Assembly (NCBI RefSeq): GCF_036825535.1
Contig: NZ_CP098814.1
Coordinates: forward strand, 1 to 25,782
Origin: Parasalinivibrio latis
Lineage (GTDB): Bacteria; Pseudomonadota; Gammaproteobacteria; Enterobacterales; Vibrionaceae
Reading direction: 5' to 3'
Length of the DNA: 25,782 bases
Shown: in pieces, positions 1-6,891 of the stretch
Layout of the letters: each line of letters begins with the position of its first letter
How positions within the stretch are numbered: the stretch's first letter is position 1
Notes under the pieces: generated by a model
Database searches by the model: none
What the model saw: the letters and a program-made list of their open reading frames with translations, nothing else
What the model was told of the DNA's origin: nothing
Made by a program: the position numbers and the translations under genes

Positions 1-824
1 TTGTTCACCGGCCTGCGCCAGCGGTAAAGAAACTCAACCTTTGCTATCCGACGGCCGCTTTTAATCGCTTTGTAACCATAAGTGCCCTCTTCACTCACCA
101 AAAATTCGATGTGCGGGTCATGTTTGGCGATTTCCTCAATAGGCTGTCGGATACAGCGGTCAATGAACACCTTATTGTTGGCAAAGCTGGTTTTTATCAG
201 CTGTCCTTTCTCATTCAGCAGGCCGAAAAAGCCGTGCAGTTCCTCAATGGTCTGCGGGTGAAGTGTATGCGCTTCATTCTTGAAGCGGGAAAGAAGCGGG
301 TACAAGCGTTTGGAATGTTCTTTCTTCAGTTTACGGAATACACGGTGATCAACCTGGGCATGTCCCTGGGACACACCCAGATACTCTTTCATCAATTCAT
401 CATTGGGGATGATCGTCAGCACCGCATCCTTGTATGAAAGGCGCTTAAACAGGCTGATAAAATCGAACTCTTTACGTTCCGGGCTGCGGATACCAATGGT
501 ACGGTTTGAAAGGCTTTCCGCCGGGCCAGTCAGCGTGTTGTAGAGGTTGGTACTCTTCACGCCAAGCCAGTCACACAGAACGTCAGACTTAAACTGGTAG
601 GCAGGCGCACGGATGGCTGTACCGTCAATAAAGGATTGCCAGTGCTCCTGGTGCAGCCGGCTAAGGAGCAGCGCCATAATGTCGTGCTCTCGGGGGCTGA
701 GGGACAGTTGGCTGAACAGCAGGTCATGGCTTTTCTTGAAGAACTGAGCTGGCAACTGCCTTGTATTGTCAGTAAGAATAACCTGTTGTTCGTTAGGAAT
801 TGTTTTCGGGTTCTCGTTACTCAC
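1..824 (-). CDS. rep: Plasmid replication initiator, Rep_3/RepB-type (3' end outside window)
   Basis: This reading frame is open from a GTG at 824 to the left edge, about 274 residues, so the C-terminus is missing. The start is well fixed: an in-frame TAG lies directly before the GTG and GGAGG sits about 5 nt upstream. The visible part reads as a winged-helix initiator: an N-terminal stretch with LSPREHDIMALLLSRL, then DVLCDWLGVKSTNLYNTL, then QVDHRVFRKLKKEHSKRLYPLLSRF, the usual pattern of the Rep_3 first domain. Such proteins bind iterons, open the plasmid origin and repress their own promoter. The iteron cluster directly upstream (911-1192) and the divergent parAB operon support this role. 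The family call is by recognition of the translated sequence. Confidence in the function is high; the exact subfamily cannot be judged without the C-terminal domain. Confidence 0.85.
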   Translation of the reverse strand, partial: MSNENPKTIPNEQQVILTDNTRQLPAQFFKKSHDLLFSQLSLSPREHDIMALLLSRLHQEHWQSFIDGTAIRAPAYQFKSDVLCDWLGVKSTNLYNTLTGPAESLSNRTIGIRSPERKEFDFISLFKRLSYKDAVLTIIPNDELMKEYLGVSQGHAQVDHRVFRKLKKEHSKRLYPLLSRFKNEAHTLHPQTIEELHGFFGLLNEKGQLIKTSFANNKVFIDRCIRQPIEEIAKHDPHIEFLVSEEGTYGYKAIKSGRRIAKVEFLYRWRRPVN

Positions 825-910
825 CTACCCCTCCAAGGGTCACAACATTTTCCGGTTCAGTATCCGGTCTGCGTTTCAGGTCACACTTTTTTCCGCTCAT
901 GCCGAATATA

Positions 911-1192
911 AAAGAAAAACTTGTTACCTATTGAGCCAGTATCACGCTAATTCAGGGTGATAACAAGCATCAGTAAAGAAAAACCTGTTACCTTAACCTT
1001 TCCCAAAGGAAAAATATGTACCCTTTAGGGTGACATAAGCCCTTGTTCACAGGGTTTGTCTTGTACAAAAGAAAATCTTGTTACCCTAAAAAGAAAAAAC
1101 AGATCAATTGAAAGAAAAAGGTGTAACCATAAAAAGAAAAAAACGATCATAAAACAGAAAAAGATGATCAGTTAAAAGAAAAAAATGTAACT
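911..1192. repeat. Replication iterons
   Basis: Directly repeated 17-18 bp units with consensus AAAGAAAAAnnTGTTACC occur at 911-928, 975-992, 1005-1023 (degenerate), 1068-1085, 1111-1128 and 1175-1192. A second type, AAAGAAAAAACnGATCA, alternates with them at 1090-1106, 1133-1149 and about 1155-1170. Units starting at 1068, 1090, 1111, 1133, 1154 and 1175 keep a 21-22 bp period, two helical turns, so the initiator would load on one face. The second type carries GATC (Dam) sites. The isolated copies at 911 and 975 lie in the likely rep promoter and could serve autoregulation or copy control. Confidence 0.85.
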
Positions 1193-1330
1193 AAACCACG
1201 TCTATATTATTGTTTCTAAAGGATTTTAAGCACCCTATATACTTTATAGATCCTATAGATCAAATAGAGATCCATATACTGCTATACATAGCGTGGATAA
1301 GTCGATAAATCAGAGATTTACCAACTTACC
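1193..1330. other. AT-rich part of the replication origin with a DnaA-box-like site
   Basis: An AT-rich stretch next to the iterons contains three GATC sites between about 1240 and 1272 and TTATCCAC on the minus strand at 1292-1299, one base from a consensus DnaA box. Another near-match, TTGTTCACA, is at 1043-1051 inside the iteron zone. Iterons plus an AT-rich segment plus DnaA sites is the standard layout of an iteron plasmid origin. The exact opening site is inferred. Confidence 0.65.
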
Positions 1331-1378
1331 CACCCACTCCAATCAACAGATCTTTTTTTTCTTCTTTCGTACAAAAAC

Positions 1379-1445
1379 ACATGCATTTTGCTCAACTTTT
1401 GTCTAACATGCAACATTATAGTGTAAATGCAAAAATGCTGCATGT
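1379..1445. promoter_or_regulatory. Candidate operator for the par operon
   Basis: The heptamer ACATGCA occurs at 1379-1385 and 1406-1412, and its inverse TGCATGT at 1439-1445, all within 85 bp upstream of the chosen parA start. P1-type ParA represses its own promoter through an inverted repeat in this position, so these are candidate ParA sites. The promoter elements themselves are not clear by eye. Confidence 0.4.
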
Positions 1446-1461
1446 GAGGGAGATACAAAGA

Positions 1462-2661
1462 ATGTCCGCAACAAAGGTTCAGGTCAGCAAGATTGCTGAG
1501 CGCTCTGTCAGGATGCTGTCGGCATTAACTGAGCAAATCAATAACCAGAAAGAAGAACTGGACGCCCGTAACTTCCATCAGAGTTACACCAAAGCAACCG
1601 TTGCCAAGCTCCCAAAACTGACCAAAGCCATCGTGGACAAAACCGTTTCCGAGATGGAAGAAAACGGTTATGAGTTTGCCAAGCGTAAAGCCGGAAGCAC
1701 CCAGGTTTACGCTATGAGCATTCAGAACATCATCGACATTTACGCTTACCGTCAGGTTCCCCGGTACCGGGATCGTTACAAAGACGCTTTTGTTATCAGT
1801 ATCGGAAGCCTCAAAGGTGGCGTGTCGAAGACAGTCAGTACCGTATCGCTGGCTCACGGCCTTCGTGCTCACCCTCACCTGCTGCAGGAAGATTTACGGA
1901 TCCTGGTTATCGACCTCGATCCACAGTCATCCGCCACCATGTTCCTCTCACACAACTACGCGATTGGCTCCGTCGATACCACGGCGGCGCAGGCAATGCT
2001 GCAGAACGTTTCCCGGGAAGAATTGCTTGAGGAGTTCGTAGTCGCTTCCGGTGTGCCCGGCGTGGACGTTATACCGGCGTCTATTGAAGATGCCTTTATC
2101 GCATCTAAGTGGGACGATCTTTGTGCTGAATACCTGCCGGAGCAGAATGTGAATGCTGTTCTGAAGGAAAATGTCATCGACAAACTGCGCGGAGACTATG
2201 ATTTTATCTTTGTAGACAGCGGCCCTCACCTTGATGCTTTCCTTATCAATGCACTGGCATCCGCTAACCTGCTGATGACCCCTATCCCGCCGGCCCAGGT
2301 CGATTTTCACAGTACATTGAAGTATCTCTCCCGCCTGCCGGAACTGTTCTCCATCATTGAAGAAAGCGGCTGTAACTCTTCCCTTGTGGCAAGCATTGGG
2401 TTTATGTCCAAACTGGCAAACAAGGCCGATCACAAACTGTGTCACAGCTTTGCCAAAGAGATCTTTGGTGGGGATATGCTTGATGTCGCCCTCCCCCGCC
2501 TTGATGCTTTTGAGCGTTGCGGGGAATCGTTCGACACGGTGATATCTGCCAATCCGAGCAACTATGCAGGTAGTGCCGATGCCCTGAAAAGTGCAAGGCT
2601 TGCAACAGAAGATTTTTCCAAAGCGGTGTTTGACCGTATCGAATTTATCCGGTCTGAATAA
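1462..2661 (+). CDS. parA: Plasmid partition ATPase ParA, P1 type (type Ia)
   Basis: ParA moves plasmid copies by ATP-dependent binding to the nucleoid and is stimulated by the ParB-parS complex. The protein shows the deviant Walker A motif KGGVSKT at residues 118-124, the A' motif VIDLDPQSSAT at about 165-175 and FVDSGPHLDAF further on. About 110 residues precede Walker A, as in type Ia ParA proteins that also act as repressors through an N-terminal DNA-binding region. An ATG exists at 1381 but has no ribosome binding site. The ATG at 1462 has GGGAG upstream and gives 399 residues, close to the 398 of P1 ParA, so it is preferred. parB follows after 11 nt, so the two are co-transcribed. Confidence 0.9.
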   Translation: MSATKVQVSKIAERSVRMLSALTEQINNQKEELDARNFHQSYTKATVAKLPKLTKAIVDKTVSEMEENGYEFAKRKAGSTQVYAMSIQNIIDIYAYRQVPRYRDRYKDAFVISIGSLKGGVSKTVSTVSLAHGLRAHPHLLQEDLRILVIDLDPQSSATMFLSHNYAIGSVDTTAAQAMLQNVSREELLEEFVVASGVPGVDVIPASIEDAFIASKWDDLCAEYLPEQNVNAVLKENVIDKLRGDYDFIFVDSGPHLDAFLINALASANLLMTPIPPAQVDFHSTLKYLSRLPELFSIIEESGCNSSLVASIGFMSKLANKADHKLCHSFAKEIFGGDMLDVALPRLDAFERCGESFDTVISANPSNYAGSADALKSARLATEDFSKAVFDRIEFIRSE

Positions 2662-2672
2662 GGAACGAAACC

Positions 2673-3638
2673 ATGAACAAACGTAAAACTATCGGCCGGA
2701 AGTTTGAAACCCAGTTACTGCAACCTGAGACGGCAGCAACCGGACGCGAGCAGGACTTTACCCTGGCTTCCGGTAAAAAAGCCCGATTCACATTGGTACG
2801 AATTGAAGCCGGGGAACTGGCTGAAAAAACCTATGTGGATATGGCAACCAATGGCCGGGATCAACAGGCTTTGACACCGGAGTCCGTTTCAGATATTACC
2901 CGTACCCTCGCCCTCCAACAGTTCTTCCCGGCGATTGGATGCAAGCGTGAAGATGGCCGGATTGAAATTCTGGACGGCTCGCGCCGCCGTGCAGCTGCAC
3001 TTTTTGTGAAAACCGGTCTGGATGTACTGGTGACTGATGAGTCGGTCAGTTTTGATGATGCCCGTCAACTTGCTGCCGATATTCAGACAGCCCGGGAGCA
3101 TAACCTGCGTGAGGTGGGCCTGCGTCTTCTGGCACTGCGTGACGGCGGGATGAACCAGAAAGAGATCGCTGAAAGCCAGGGAATGTCTCCAGCCAAAGTG
3201 ACCCGGGCTATTCAGGCTGCTTCTGTGCCGGCTGATATGCTGAGTGTTTTCCCGGTTCATGCAGAACTGACGTATCCGGATTACAAGCTGTTTCTGGAAC
3301 TGGCTACGGTATTTACCGATAAAGGGTTGGATTTACCAACACTGGTTGCAGCGGTGATGGTCGAGCGAGACGAGATAGATGCATCTCTCCCGGCTGAGCA
3401 ATTTAAAGATGCGCTGATAAAAGCGTATAAACGTGCAGCTGCAAGCCAGCTTTCTGCGCCGAAAAAGGCCAAGGGCAAAACTGAAAAACTCTGGGATTTC
3501 CCGACAAAAGACACTTTTGCCAGGCGTAAGCAAAAAGACAGGATGGTAAGTTATGAGTTTGGTCGCTTGCCGAAAGAGCTGATTCATGACCTGGATGAAG
3601 CGGTTTCCGCTGTGCTGAGTAAACATCTGAAATCATAA
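2673..3638 (+). CDS. parB: Plasmid partition protein ParB
   Basis: ParB binds the parS site and recruits ParA. The 321-residue protein has the ParB/Srx-type nucleotide-binding motif DGSRRRAAA at residues 101-109, REHNLREVGL at 141-150, and a helix-turn-helix at about 158-182 (MNQKEIAESQGMSPAKVTRA). The C-terminal part (about 265-321) is short and basic and would form the dimer domain that in P1-type proteins reads the hexamer boxes. The length is similar to P1 ParB (333). AGGA lies 8 nt before the ATG. It is the second gene of the par operon, and the matching parS site begins 3 bp after its stop codon, which strongly supports the assignment. Confidence 0.9.
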   Translation: MNKRKTIGRKFETQLLQPETAATGREQDFTLASGKKARFTLVRIEAGELAEKTYVDMATNGRDQQALTPESVSDITRTLALQQFFPAIGCKREDGRIEILDGSRRRAAALFVKTGLDVLVTDESVSFDDARQLAADIQTAREHNLREVGLRLLALRDGGMNQKEIAESQGMSPAKVTRAIQAASVPADMLSVFPVHAELTYPDYKLFLELATVFTDKGLDLPTLVAAVMVERDEIDASLPAEQFKDALIKAYKRAAASQLSAPKKAKGKTEKLWDFPTKDTFARRKQKDRMVSYEFGRLPKELIHDLDEAVSAVLSKHLKS

Positions 3639-3641
3639 ATT

Positions 3642-3735
3642 TCGCCACTCTGATTTCTGATGTAACCATCTGATATTTAAAGTTATATTTAAATAATTTC
3701 AGGCTGAAATCGCCAAAAGTTTCAGCCTATTTCAA
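3642..3735. promoter_or_regulatory. parS: Partition site parS, P1/P7-like
   Basis: The layout follows P1 parS. A hexamer box TCGCCA is at 3642-3647, followed after 5 bp by the heptamer-like ATTTCTG. A 40-bp AT-rich spacer comes next, where P1 carries its IHF bend. Then come ATTTCAG (3697-3703), CTGAAAT (3704-3710), a second TCGCCA (3710-3715), TTTCAG (3720-3725) and ATTTCAA (3729-3735). In P1 the A boxes are bound by the ParB helix-turn-helix and the B boxes (TCGCCA) by its dimer domain. The resemblance is judged from memory of the P1 site. The hairpin AGGCTGAAA/TTTCAGCCT in this region is explained by the inverted A boxes. Confidence 0.85.
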
Positions 3736-3736
3736 C

Positions 3737-3760
3737 GTTTATTGATCTGTTTCGATAAAC
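3737..3760. promoter_or_regulatory. Dyad upstream of the resolvase gene
   Basis: GTTTATTGA and TCGATAAAC form an imperfect palindrome (8 of 9 positions) with a 6-bp centre, between parS and the resolvase gene. Resolvases act at dyad subsites next to their own gene, so this is a candidate subsite of the resolution site. Only one clear dyad is visible, where a full res site has two or three. Confidence 0.35.
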
Positions 3761-3830
3761 TGGGCTCTCAGGGTTTTTATCCAATTAATCCACGGCATAG
3801 TGATCAGTCCTAATAAAAAGGAAGAGATCG

Positions 3831-4481
3831 ATGCCAAACTATGCCTACCTCCGGGTATCCAGCGACAGTCAGGACACCGCAAACCAGAAACACGGAATCT
3901 ATGAATACGCCAACAAAGTCGGGTTAGCTAATCTGGTGTTTGTTGAAGATGCCGTTTCCGGAGCCAAGAAGTGGCGGGACAGGCGACTGGGACCGTTGCT
4001 TGAAGGAATGGAAGAAGGCGATACCATCATCTTTGCGGAAATATCCCGGATGGCCCGCTCTACCCTGCAGGTGCTCGAAGTGTTGGAGCTCTGTATGAGC
4101 CGAGGCTTTAACGTTCATATTGCCAAGCAGAACATGCAACTTGATGGCTCCATGCAGGCTCGGATAATTGCCACGGTTCTTGGACTTGCAGGAGAAATAG
4201 AGCGGGAGTTTATCCGGCTGCGCACCAAAGAAGCCCTGGCGGCGAGAAAGAAAAACGGGATGATTCTGGGTAGACCCAAAGGCCCGGCCAAATCTCTTAA
4301 ATTAGATCCCAAGCGCGAACAGATTGAAAAGTACATCGGTATGGGTCTGAGCATCCGGGAAACCGCCCGGTTGGTAGAGGCCGCACCGAGCACATTAAGC
4401 GAATATATAAAGCGGCATGACATAAGTTCGTGCCGGCTTGAGAGAACCAAGAAAAATGAGCAAGCAAGAACTGTTGTCTGA
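3831..4481 (+). CDS. Serine recombinase (resolvase/invertase family)
   Basis: Small serine recombinases cut and rejoin DNA through a serine-DNA link. On plasmids they usually resolve multimers so that partition works. The 216-residue protein begins YAYLRVSSDSQDT, with the catalytic serine at about residue 10. It continues with AVSGAKKWRDRRLGPLL, the E-helix segment AGEIEREFIRLRTKEAL and GRPKGP at about 145-150, and ends with a helix-turn-helix at about 170-194 (SIRETARLVEAAPSTLSEYI). The length is normal for the family. AAGGAAGAG lies before the ATG. It sits directly downstream of parABS, which fits a maintenance role. It differs clearly from the second recombinase at 10808-11425. Confidence 0.9.
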   Translation: MPNYAYLRVSSDSQDTANQKHGIYEYANKVGLANLVFVEDAVSGAKKWRDRRLGPLLEGMEEGDTIIFAEISRMARSTLQVLEVLELCMSRGFNVHIAKQNMQLDGSMQARIIATVLGLAGEIEREFIRLRTKEALAARKKNGMILGRPKGPAKSLKLDPKREQIEKYIGMGLSIRETARLVEAAPSTLSEYIKRHDISSCRLERTKKNEQARTVV

Positions 4482-4656
4482 TCCGGTTGTCCGGATGTTG
4501 TTAGAAGATGTGAAAACCTATTTGGCTGGTGACAAGTCATTACTGAGTGAAGCTAAACGGTCGATAGGGATTCTGAAAAAGGAATACAAAATTGGCCCGA
4601 GCTTTGTTGCAGACGCTTGTGATGCCGGGTTAGGTGAAGTGAGTGAGGTGTGGTGA
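4456..4656 (+). CDS. Small protein overlapping the resolvase gene, function unknown
   Basis: A 66-residue frame starts at ATG 4456 and overlaps the last 26 bases of the resolvase gene in another frame, which suggests translational coupling. The frame can be extended to 4438, but no ATG there has a better ribosome site. The protein (MSKQELLSDPVVRMLLEDV...) is mostly helical with several acidic and basic residues and no cysteines, membrane segment or recognised motif. I do not recognise the family. It could be an accessory factor of the recombinase or an independent small protein. It is called a gene because of its length and tight coupling. Confidence 0.5.
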   Translation: MSKQELLSDPVVRMLLEDVKTYLAGDKSLLSEAKRSIGILKKEYKIGPSFVADACDAGLGEVSEVW

Positions 4657-4842
4657 TAGATAAATATCAGTTTTGCTTATATATAATAAGTTAGGAATAT
4701 ATTATTTGTTGAAATATTAACGTTCATAATAAATAAATATAAAGCGGTTTTAAATGTATAGGTGTTCATATTGATATCTATTGACTTCGAGAACATATGT
4801 AAATAATTTTAATCACATGATTTCAATGTTTATTTATAATAG

Positions 4843-5253
4843 GTGAATCCTTTGAAGTGCCCTCGTTGTGCTGAGAAAATCAAAAATGAAGCGTTCGTTT
4901 GCCGTTATTGTGGTTCTGACATAATTCCGCATTCTGCTAATGTGATATCAACATTTACATCTCTATTTAGTAAAGAAAAATTTATCGAGGTTGAAGTTGT
5001 ATTCTCTAGTGATTATGAGAAAACAGATATAATTGAACAAATGGAAACGTTTGTTTCCATTCTGAATAAGGCCGGATATAAGATCTTTTGGGGATGGTGT
5101 AGTAATTCAAGTAAGAAGTGTAAATTTAATGCAGGACTTAAAGGAGAGCATAACGTAGTTGTTTACTCTAAAGTTTTTAAATCCCTATCCAATATGGTCA
5201 ATAATAAAGTAGGGGATGCAATAACATTTTCTGAAATAAGAATAGTTAGTTAG
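4843..5253 (+). CDS. Zinc-ribbon protein, function unknown
   Basis: The frame starts with GTG at 4843, or TTG at 4852, and encodes about 136 residues. Residues 6-24 form a zinc ribbon: CPRC, a 12-residue spacer, then CRYC. The rest (about 45-136) resembles a small alpha/beta domain with FIEVEVVFSSDYEK, a possible amphipathic helix at DIIEQMETFVSILNKAGYK and strands near the end. Genes of this layout, a short zinc ribbon joined to a small variable domain, are common hypothetical proteins in accessory DNA. The gene and its 186-bp upstream region are markedly AT-rich compared with the par genes, a sign of separate acquisition. No partner gene is evident. Confidence 0.65.
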   Translation: MNPLKCPRCAEKIKNEAFVCRYCGSDIIPHSANVISTFTSLFSKEKFIEVEVVFSSDYEKTDIIEQMETFVSILNKAGYKIFWGWCSNSSKKCKFNAGLKGEHNVVVYSKVFKSLSNMVNNKVGDAITFSEIRIVS

Positions 5254-5270
5254 AATTGCAATCATTAACG

Positions 5271-5537
5271 ATGCCGTCCGGCCTCATCCGCTTTCACTCA
5301 CCCGGATACACTCTCCGGCCATCACGGTAAACGCTGGGTAAACAACAGTACGCTTCGCGCACCAATATCCGGCACCGTCATGGCCAAAGGGCATCCGGGT
5401 TCGTTTCCGGTCCTTCAGCCTGGCCCTGTTTCTGACCAATCCCTTCCTCATGCTTGGGGCGCTCAGTTTCGCAAAGCTGTAGATCGGCGCACCGTCTTTG
5501 CAAACGACACCAAGACCGTGCGGGAGAGTAGGGTAGT
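5271..5537. repeat. 267-bp direct repeat, copy 1
   Basis: This stretch matches 6409-6675 in direct orientation over 267 positions without gaps and with about 19 differences counted by eye (about 93% identity). The repeat is GC-richer than its flanks. A minus-strand frame is open through both copies and ends in SESG/RESG plus stop, and a plus-strand frame from 5380 is open too. Neither has a good start inside the repeat. It looks like a dispersed repeat or mobile cassette boundary rather than a gene. Confidence 0.85.
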
Positions 5538-5597
5538 CATAGAAAGGGCACAGCAAAGTTCACCGATGTTAAGGGTGATATTCAGATAGATGGTCAT
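5463..5597 (-). CDS. Candidate 44-residue protein
   Basis: An ATG at 5597 on the minus strand is preceded at 8 nt by a perfect AGGAGG (5606-5611) and opens a 44-residue frame beginning MTIYLNITLNIGELCCALSM. The frame starts in unique sequence and runs into repeat copy 1, where it ends at 5463. The second half is basic (SFAKTVRRSTALRN). The ribosome site is the strongest argument. The frame is not kept as an equivalent gene at copy 2, because the upstream sequence there is unrelated. It may be a leader peptide or a decayed gene cut by the repeat. Confidence 0.35.
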   Translation of the reverse strand: MTIYLNITLNIGELCCALSMTTLLSRTVLVSFAKTVRRSTALRN

Positions 5598-5727
5598 GTG
5601 GAAATCCTCCTGTTTTTTTGGTTCCTATAGTGGGCGTTAATTCGAGAAGGTGATCGTGAATGCCTCCATTCCTGGTTGCATCCGTTTTCTCAAAGGATTG
5701 AAATTGCGGAAATGTACGGGAGGATTC

Positions 5728-6015
5728 ATGGCTAAGAAATACAACAATGCGGCGCAATTCGGTCAAAGAGCAAGAGAAGTGACAGATGTGTGGTGGCAAC
5801 TAGGATTGCTAATTACTTTTGCGTTGTTTGTTTTGACTGTATTTGCCGTTAGGTTCGTACTCACAATCCAGATGCAAGACGGTTCCCCGTTTGCAGAGGC
5901 TTTAAGTATGTTTCTGGTTTTAAAGTGGGGGATAGCTGTTGCACCTGGACTGATGACAATTGGTGCAGGATGGATGACGTTGCGGGCCTATATCGAACAG
6001 AACTATGTCATCTAA
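5728..6015 (+). CDS. Small inner-membrane protein, two transmembrane segments
   Basis: The frame can be extended upstream to 5650, but GGGAGG directly precedes the ATG at 5728, giving 95 residues. The N-terminus is polar (MAKKYNNAAQFGQRAREVTD). A first membrane segment spans about residues 28-48 (LGLLITFALFVLTVFAVRFV) and a second about 69-88 (LKWGIAVAPGLMTIGAGWMT). The protein ends in a short tail, EQNYVI. I do not recognise a family. It lies between the two 267-bp repeats, convergent with the small acidic gene at 6109-6246, with a GC-rich hairpin between them. Its length and topology would allow a holin-like, immunity or channel role, but nothing in the sequence decides this. Confidence 0.6.
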   Translation: MAKKYNNAAQFGQRAREVTDVWWQLGLLITFALFVLTVFAVRFVLTIQMQDGSPFAEALSMFLVLKWGIAVAPGLMTIGAGWMTLRAYIEQNYVI

Positions 6016-6078
6016 TGGGGAACTTAATTAAGCGTTTTGGATAACGAGCCAGGAATCCCTCCTGCTATAAAGATAAAT

Positions 6079-6101
6079 GCCGGGGTACTGTTCCCCCCGG
6101 C
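6079..6101. terminator. GC-rich hairpin between convergent genes
   Basis: GCCGGGG (6079-6085) pairs with CCCCGGC (6095-6101) across a 9-nt loop, 64 bp after the membrane protein stop and 8 bp before the acidic gene stop. No U-run follows on either strand, so it is a weak terminator candidate serving both genes. Confidence 0.4.
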
Positions 6102-6108
6102 CATAGGC

Positions 6109-6246
6109 TTAGTCATCACCTAAATAATCGTCATTGTTTGGGTTATGAGCGTCAGCCCAGTCATCCATATCTGCATCATTATTTGGGTTGTTAATGTCAG
6201 ACCACAGATCTAATTCATCTTGTGACATATCAGAAGGGTCAATCAT
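6109..6246 (-). CDS. Small acidic protein with duplicated NPNND motif
   Basis: A minus-strand frame from ATG 6246 to the TAA at 6109-6111 encodes 45 residues, with AGGTGA about 6 nt upstream of the ATG. It is strongly acidic and has two tandem units: LWSDINNPNNDAD (about residues 13-25) and DWADAHNPNNDDY (about 28-40), each of the form W-x-D-x-x-NPNND. Short proteins and domains with a W...NPNN(D/x)Y motif recur as hypothetical genes in marine Gammaproteobacteria, but I know of no assigned role. Its small size means it would be missed by automatic gene calling. The internal duplication and good ribosome site support a real gene. Confidence 0.6.
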   Translation of the reverse strand: MIDPSDMSQDELDLWSDINNPNNDADMDDWADAHNPNNDDYLGDD

Positions 6247-6408
6247 ATCATCACCTATTTTTTACTTTGATACCGAAACCTATTGGGGTATTACGCATTA
6301 CTTATAGCAGCTTTATCTCCGTTCCTTGTTCTATTCCAATTGTAATAGAACAGACTGAAAGGCAATGAAGGCTCAGAATTGATAATCGAGCTGTAAAAAA
6401 TGAGAATA

Positions 6409-6675
6409 ATGCCGCCCGGCCTCATCCGCTTTCCCTCACCCGGATACACCCTCCGGCCATCACGGTAAACGCCGGACAAACAACAGTACGCTTCGCGCAC
6501 CAATCCCCGGCACCGTCATGGCCAAAGGGCATCCGGGTTCGTTTCCGCTCCTTCAACCGGGCCCTGTTTCTTACCAACCCCTTCCCCATGCTTGGGGCGC
6601 TCAGCTTCGCAAAGCTATAGATCGGCGCACCGTCTTTGCAAACGACACAAAGACCGTACGGGAGAGTAGGGTGGT
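6409..6675. repeat. 267-bp direct repeat, copy 2
   Basis: This is the second copy of the element at 5271-5537, in the same orientation and of identical length. The two copies lie 1138 bp apart start to start and bracket the 95-residue membrane gene and the 45-residue acidic gene. In the minus-strand frame, 8 of 18 differences are synonymous by my count, too few to prove coding. A stop codon lies just upstream of that frame here, so this copy cannot encode the same full product. Confidence 0.85.
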
Positions 6676-6749
6676 GTTACCGTGTAACAGTTGCACCGGA
6701 GAGTTTTTCTCCGTAAGTAAGCGGAGTGGGGGAGTTGGCGGCTAATTAC

Positions 6750-6793
6750 GCCCGGGAATATTTAGAAGCAGGGGCTCCTAAATATTCCCGGGC
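6750..6793. terminator. Perfect 16-bp-arm hairpin
   Basis: GCCCGGGAATATTTAG (6750-6765) and its exact reverse complement (6778-6793) are separated by 12 nt. It is far longer than a usual terminator stem and has no long U-run, only TTAA after it. It may end transcription, or be a recombination or protein-binding structure tied to the palindrome that starts at the next base. Confidence 0.6.
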
Positions 6794-6891
6794 TTAACAT
6801 AACACACGGCATAATGCGCAATGGCTACGTCGCTAACGCCGGCAGAGCCGTCGGCGTCTGGGCCACTACGCATTATGAAGTGTTATATTAA
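6794..6891. repeat. Long imperfect palindrome, MITE-like or attC-like
   Basis: Arms at 6794-6825 and 6862-6891 pair over about 30 positions with small asymmetric bulges. The outer part is TTAAnATAACAC and the inner part CATAATGCG. A second hairpin (ACGCCG/CGGCGT) lies in the centre. The size (about 100 bp), imperfect arms and a GCTTAAC next to the left end recall an integron attC site, but the right end lacks the GTT of a GTTRRRY core. A miniature inverted-repeat element is an equal possibility. Confidence 0.5.

Noticed and set aside
3701..3728. Hairpin AGGCTGAAA/TTTCAGCCT read as a parB terminator
   Set aside because: The arms are the inverted heptamer boxes of the parS site and no U-run follows.
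5284..5556. 90-codon minus-strand frame across repeat copy 1
   Set aside because: The matching frame in copy 2 lacks an equivalent start and has a stop just upstream; synonymous changes do not clearly dominate.
6518..6745. 75-codon plus-strand frame in repeat copy 2, matched by one from 5380 in copy 1
   Set aside because: No ribosome site, and the frames diverge completely after the repeat ends, as expected for chance open frames.
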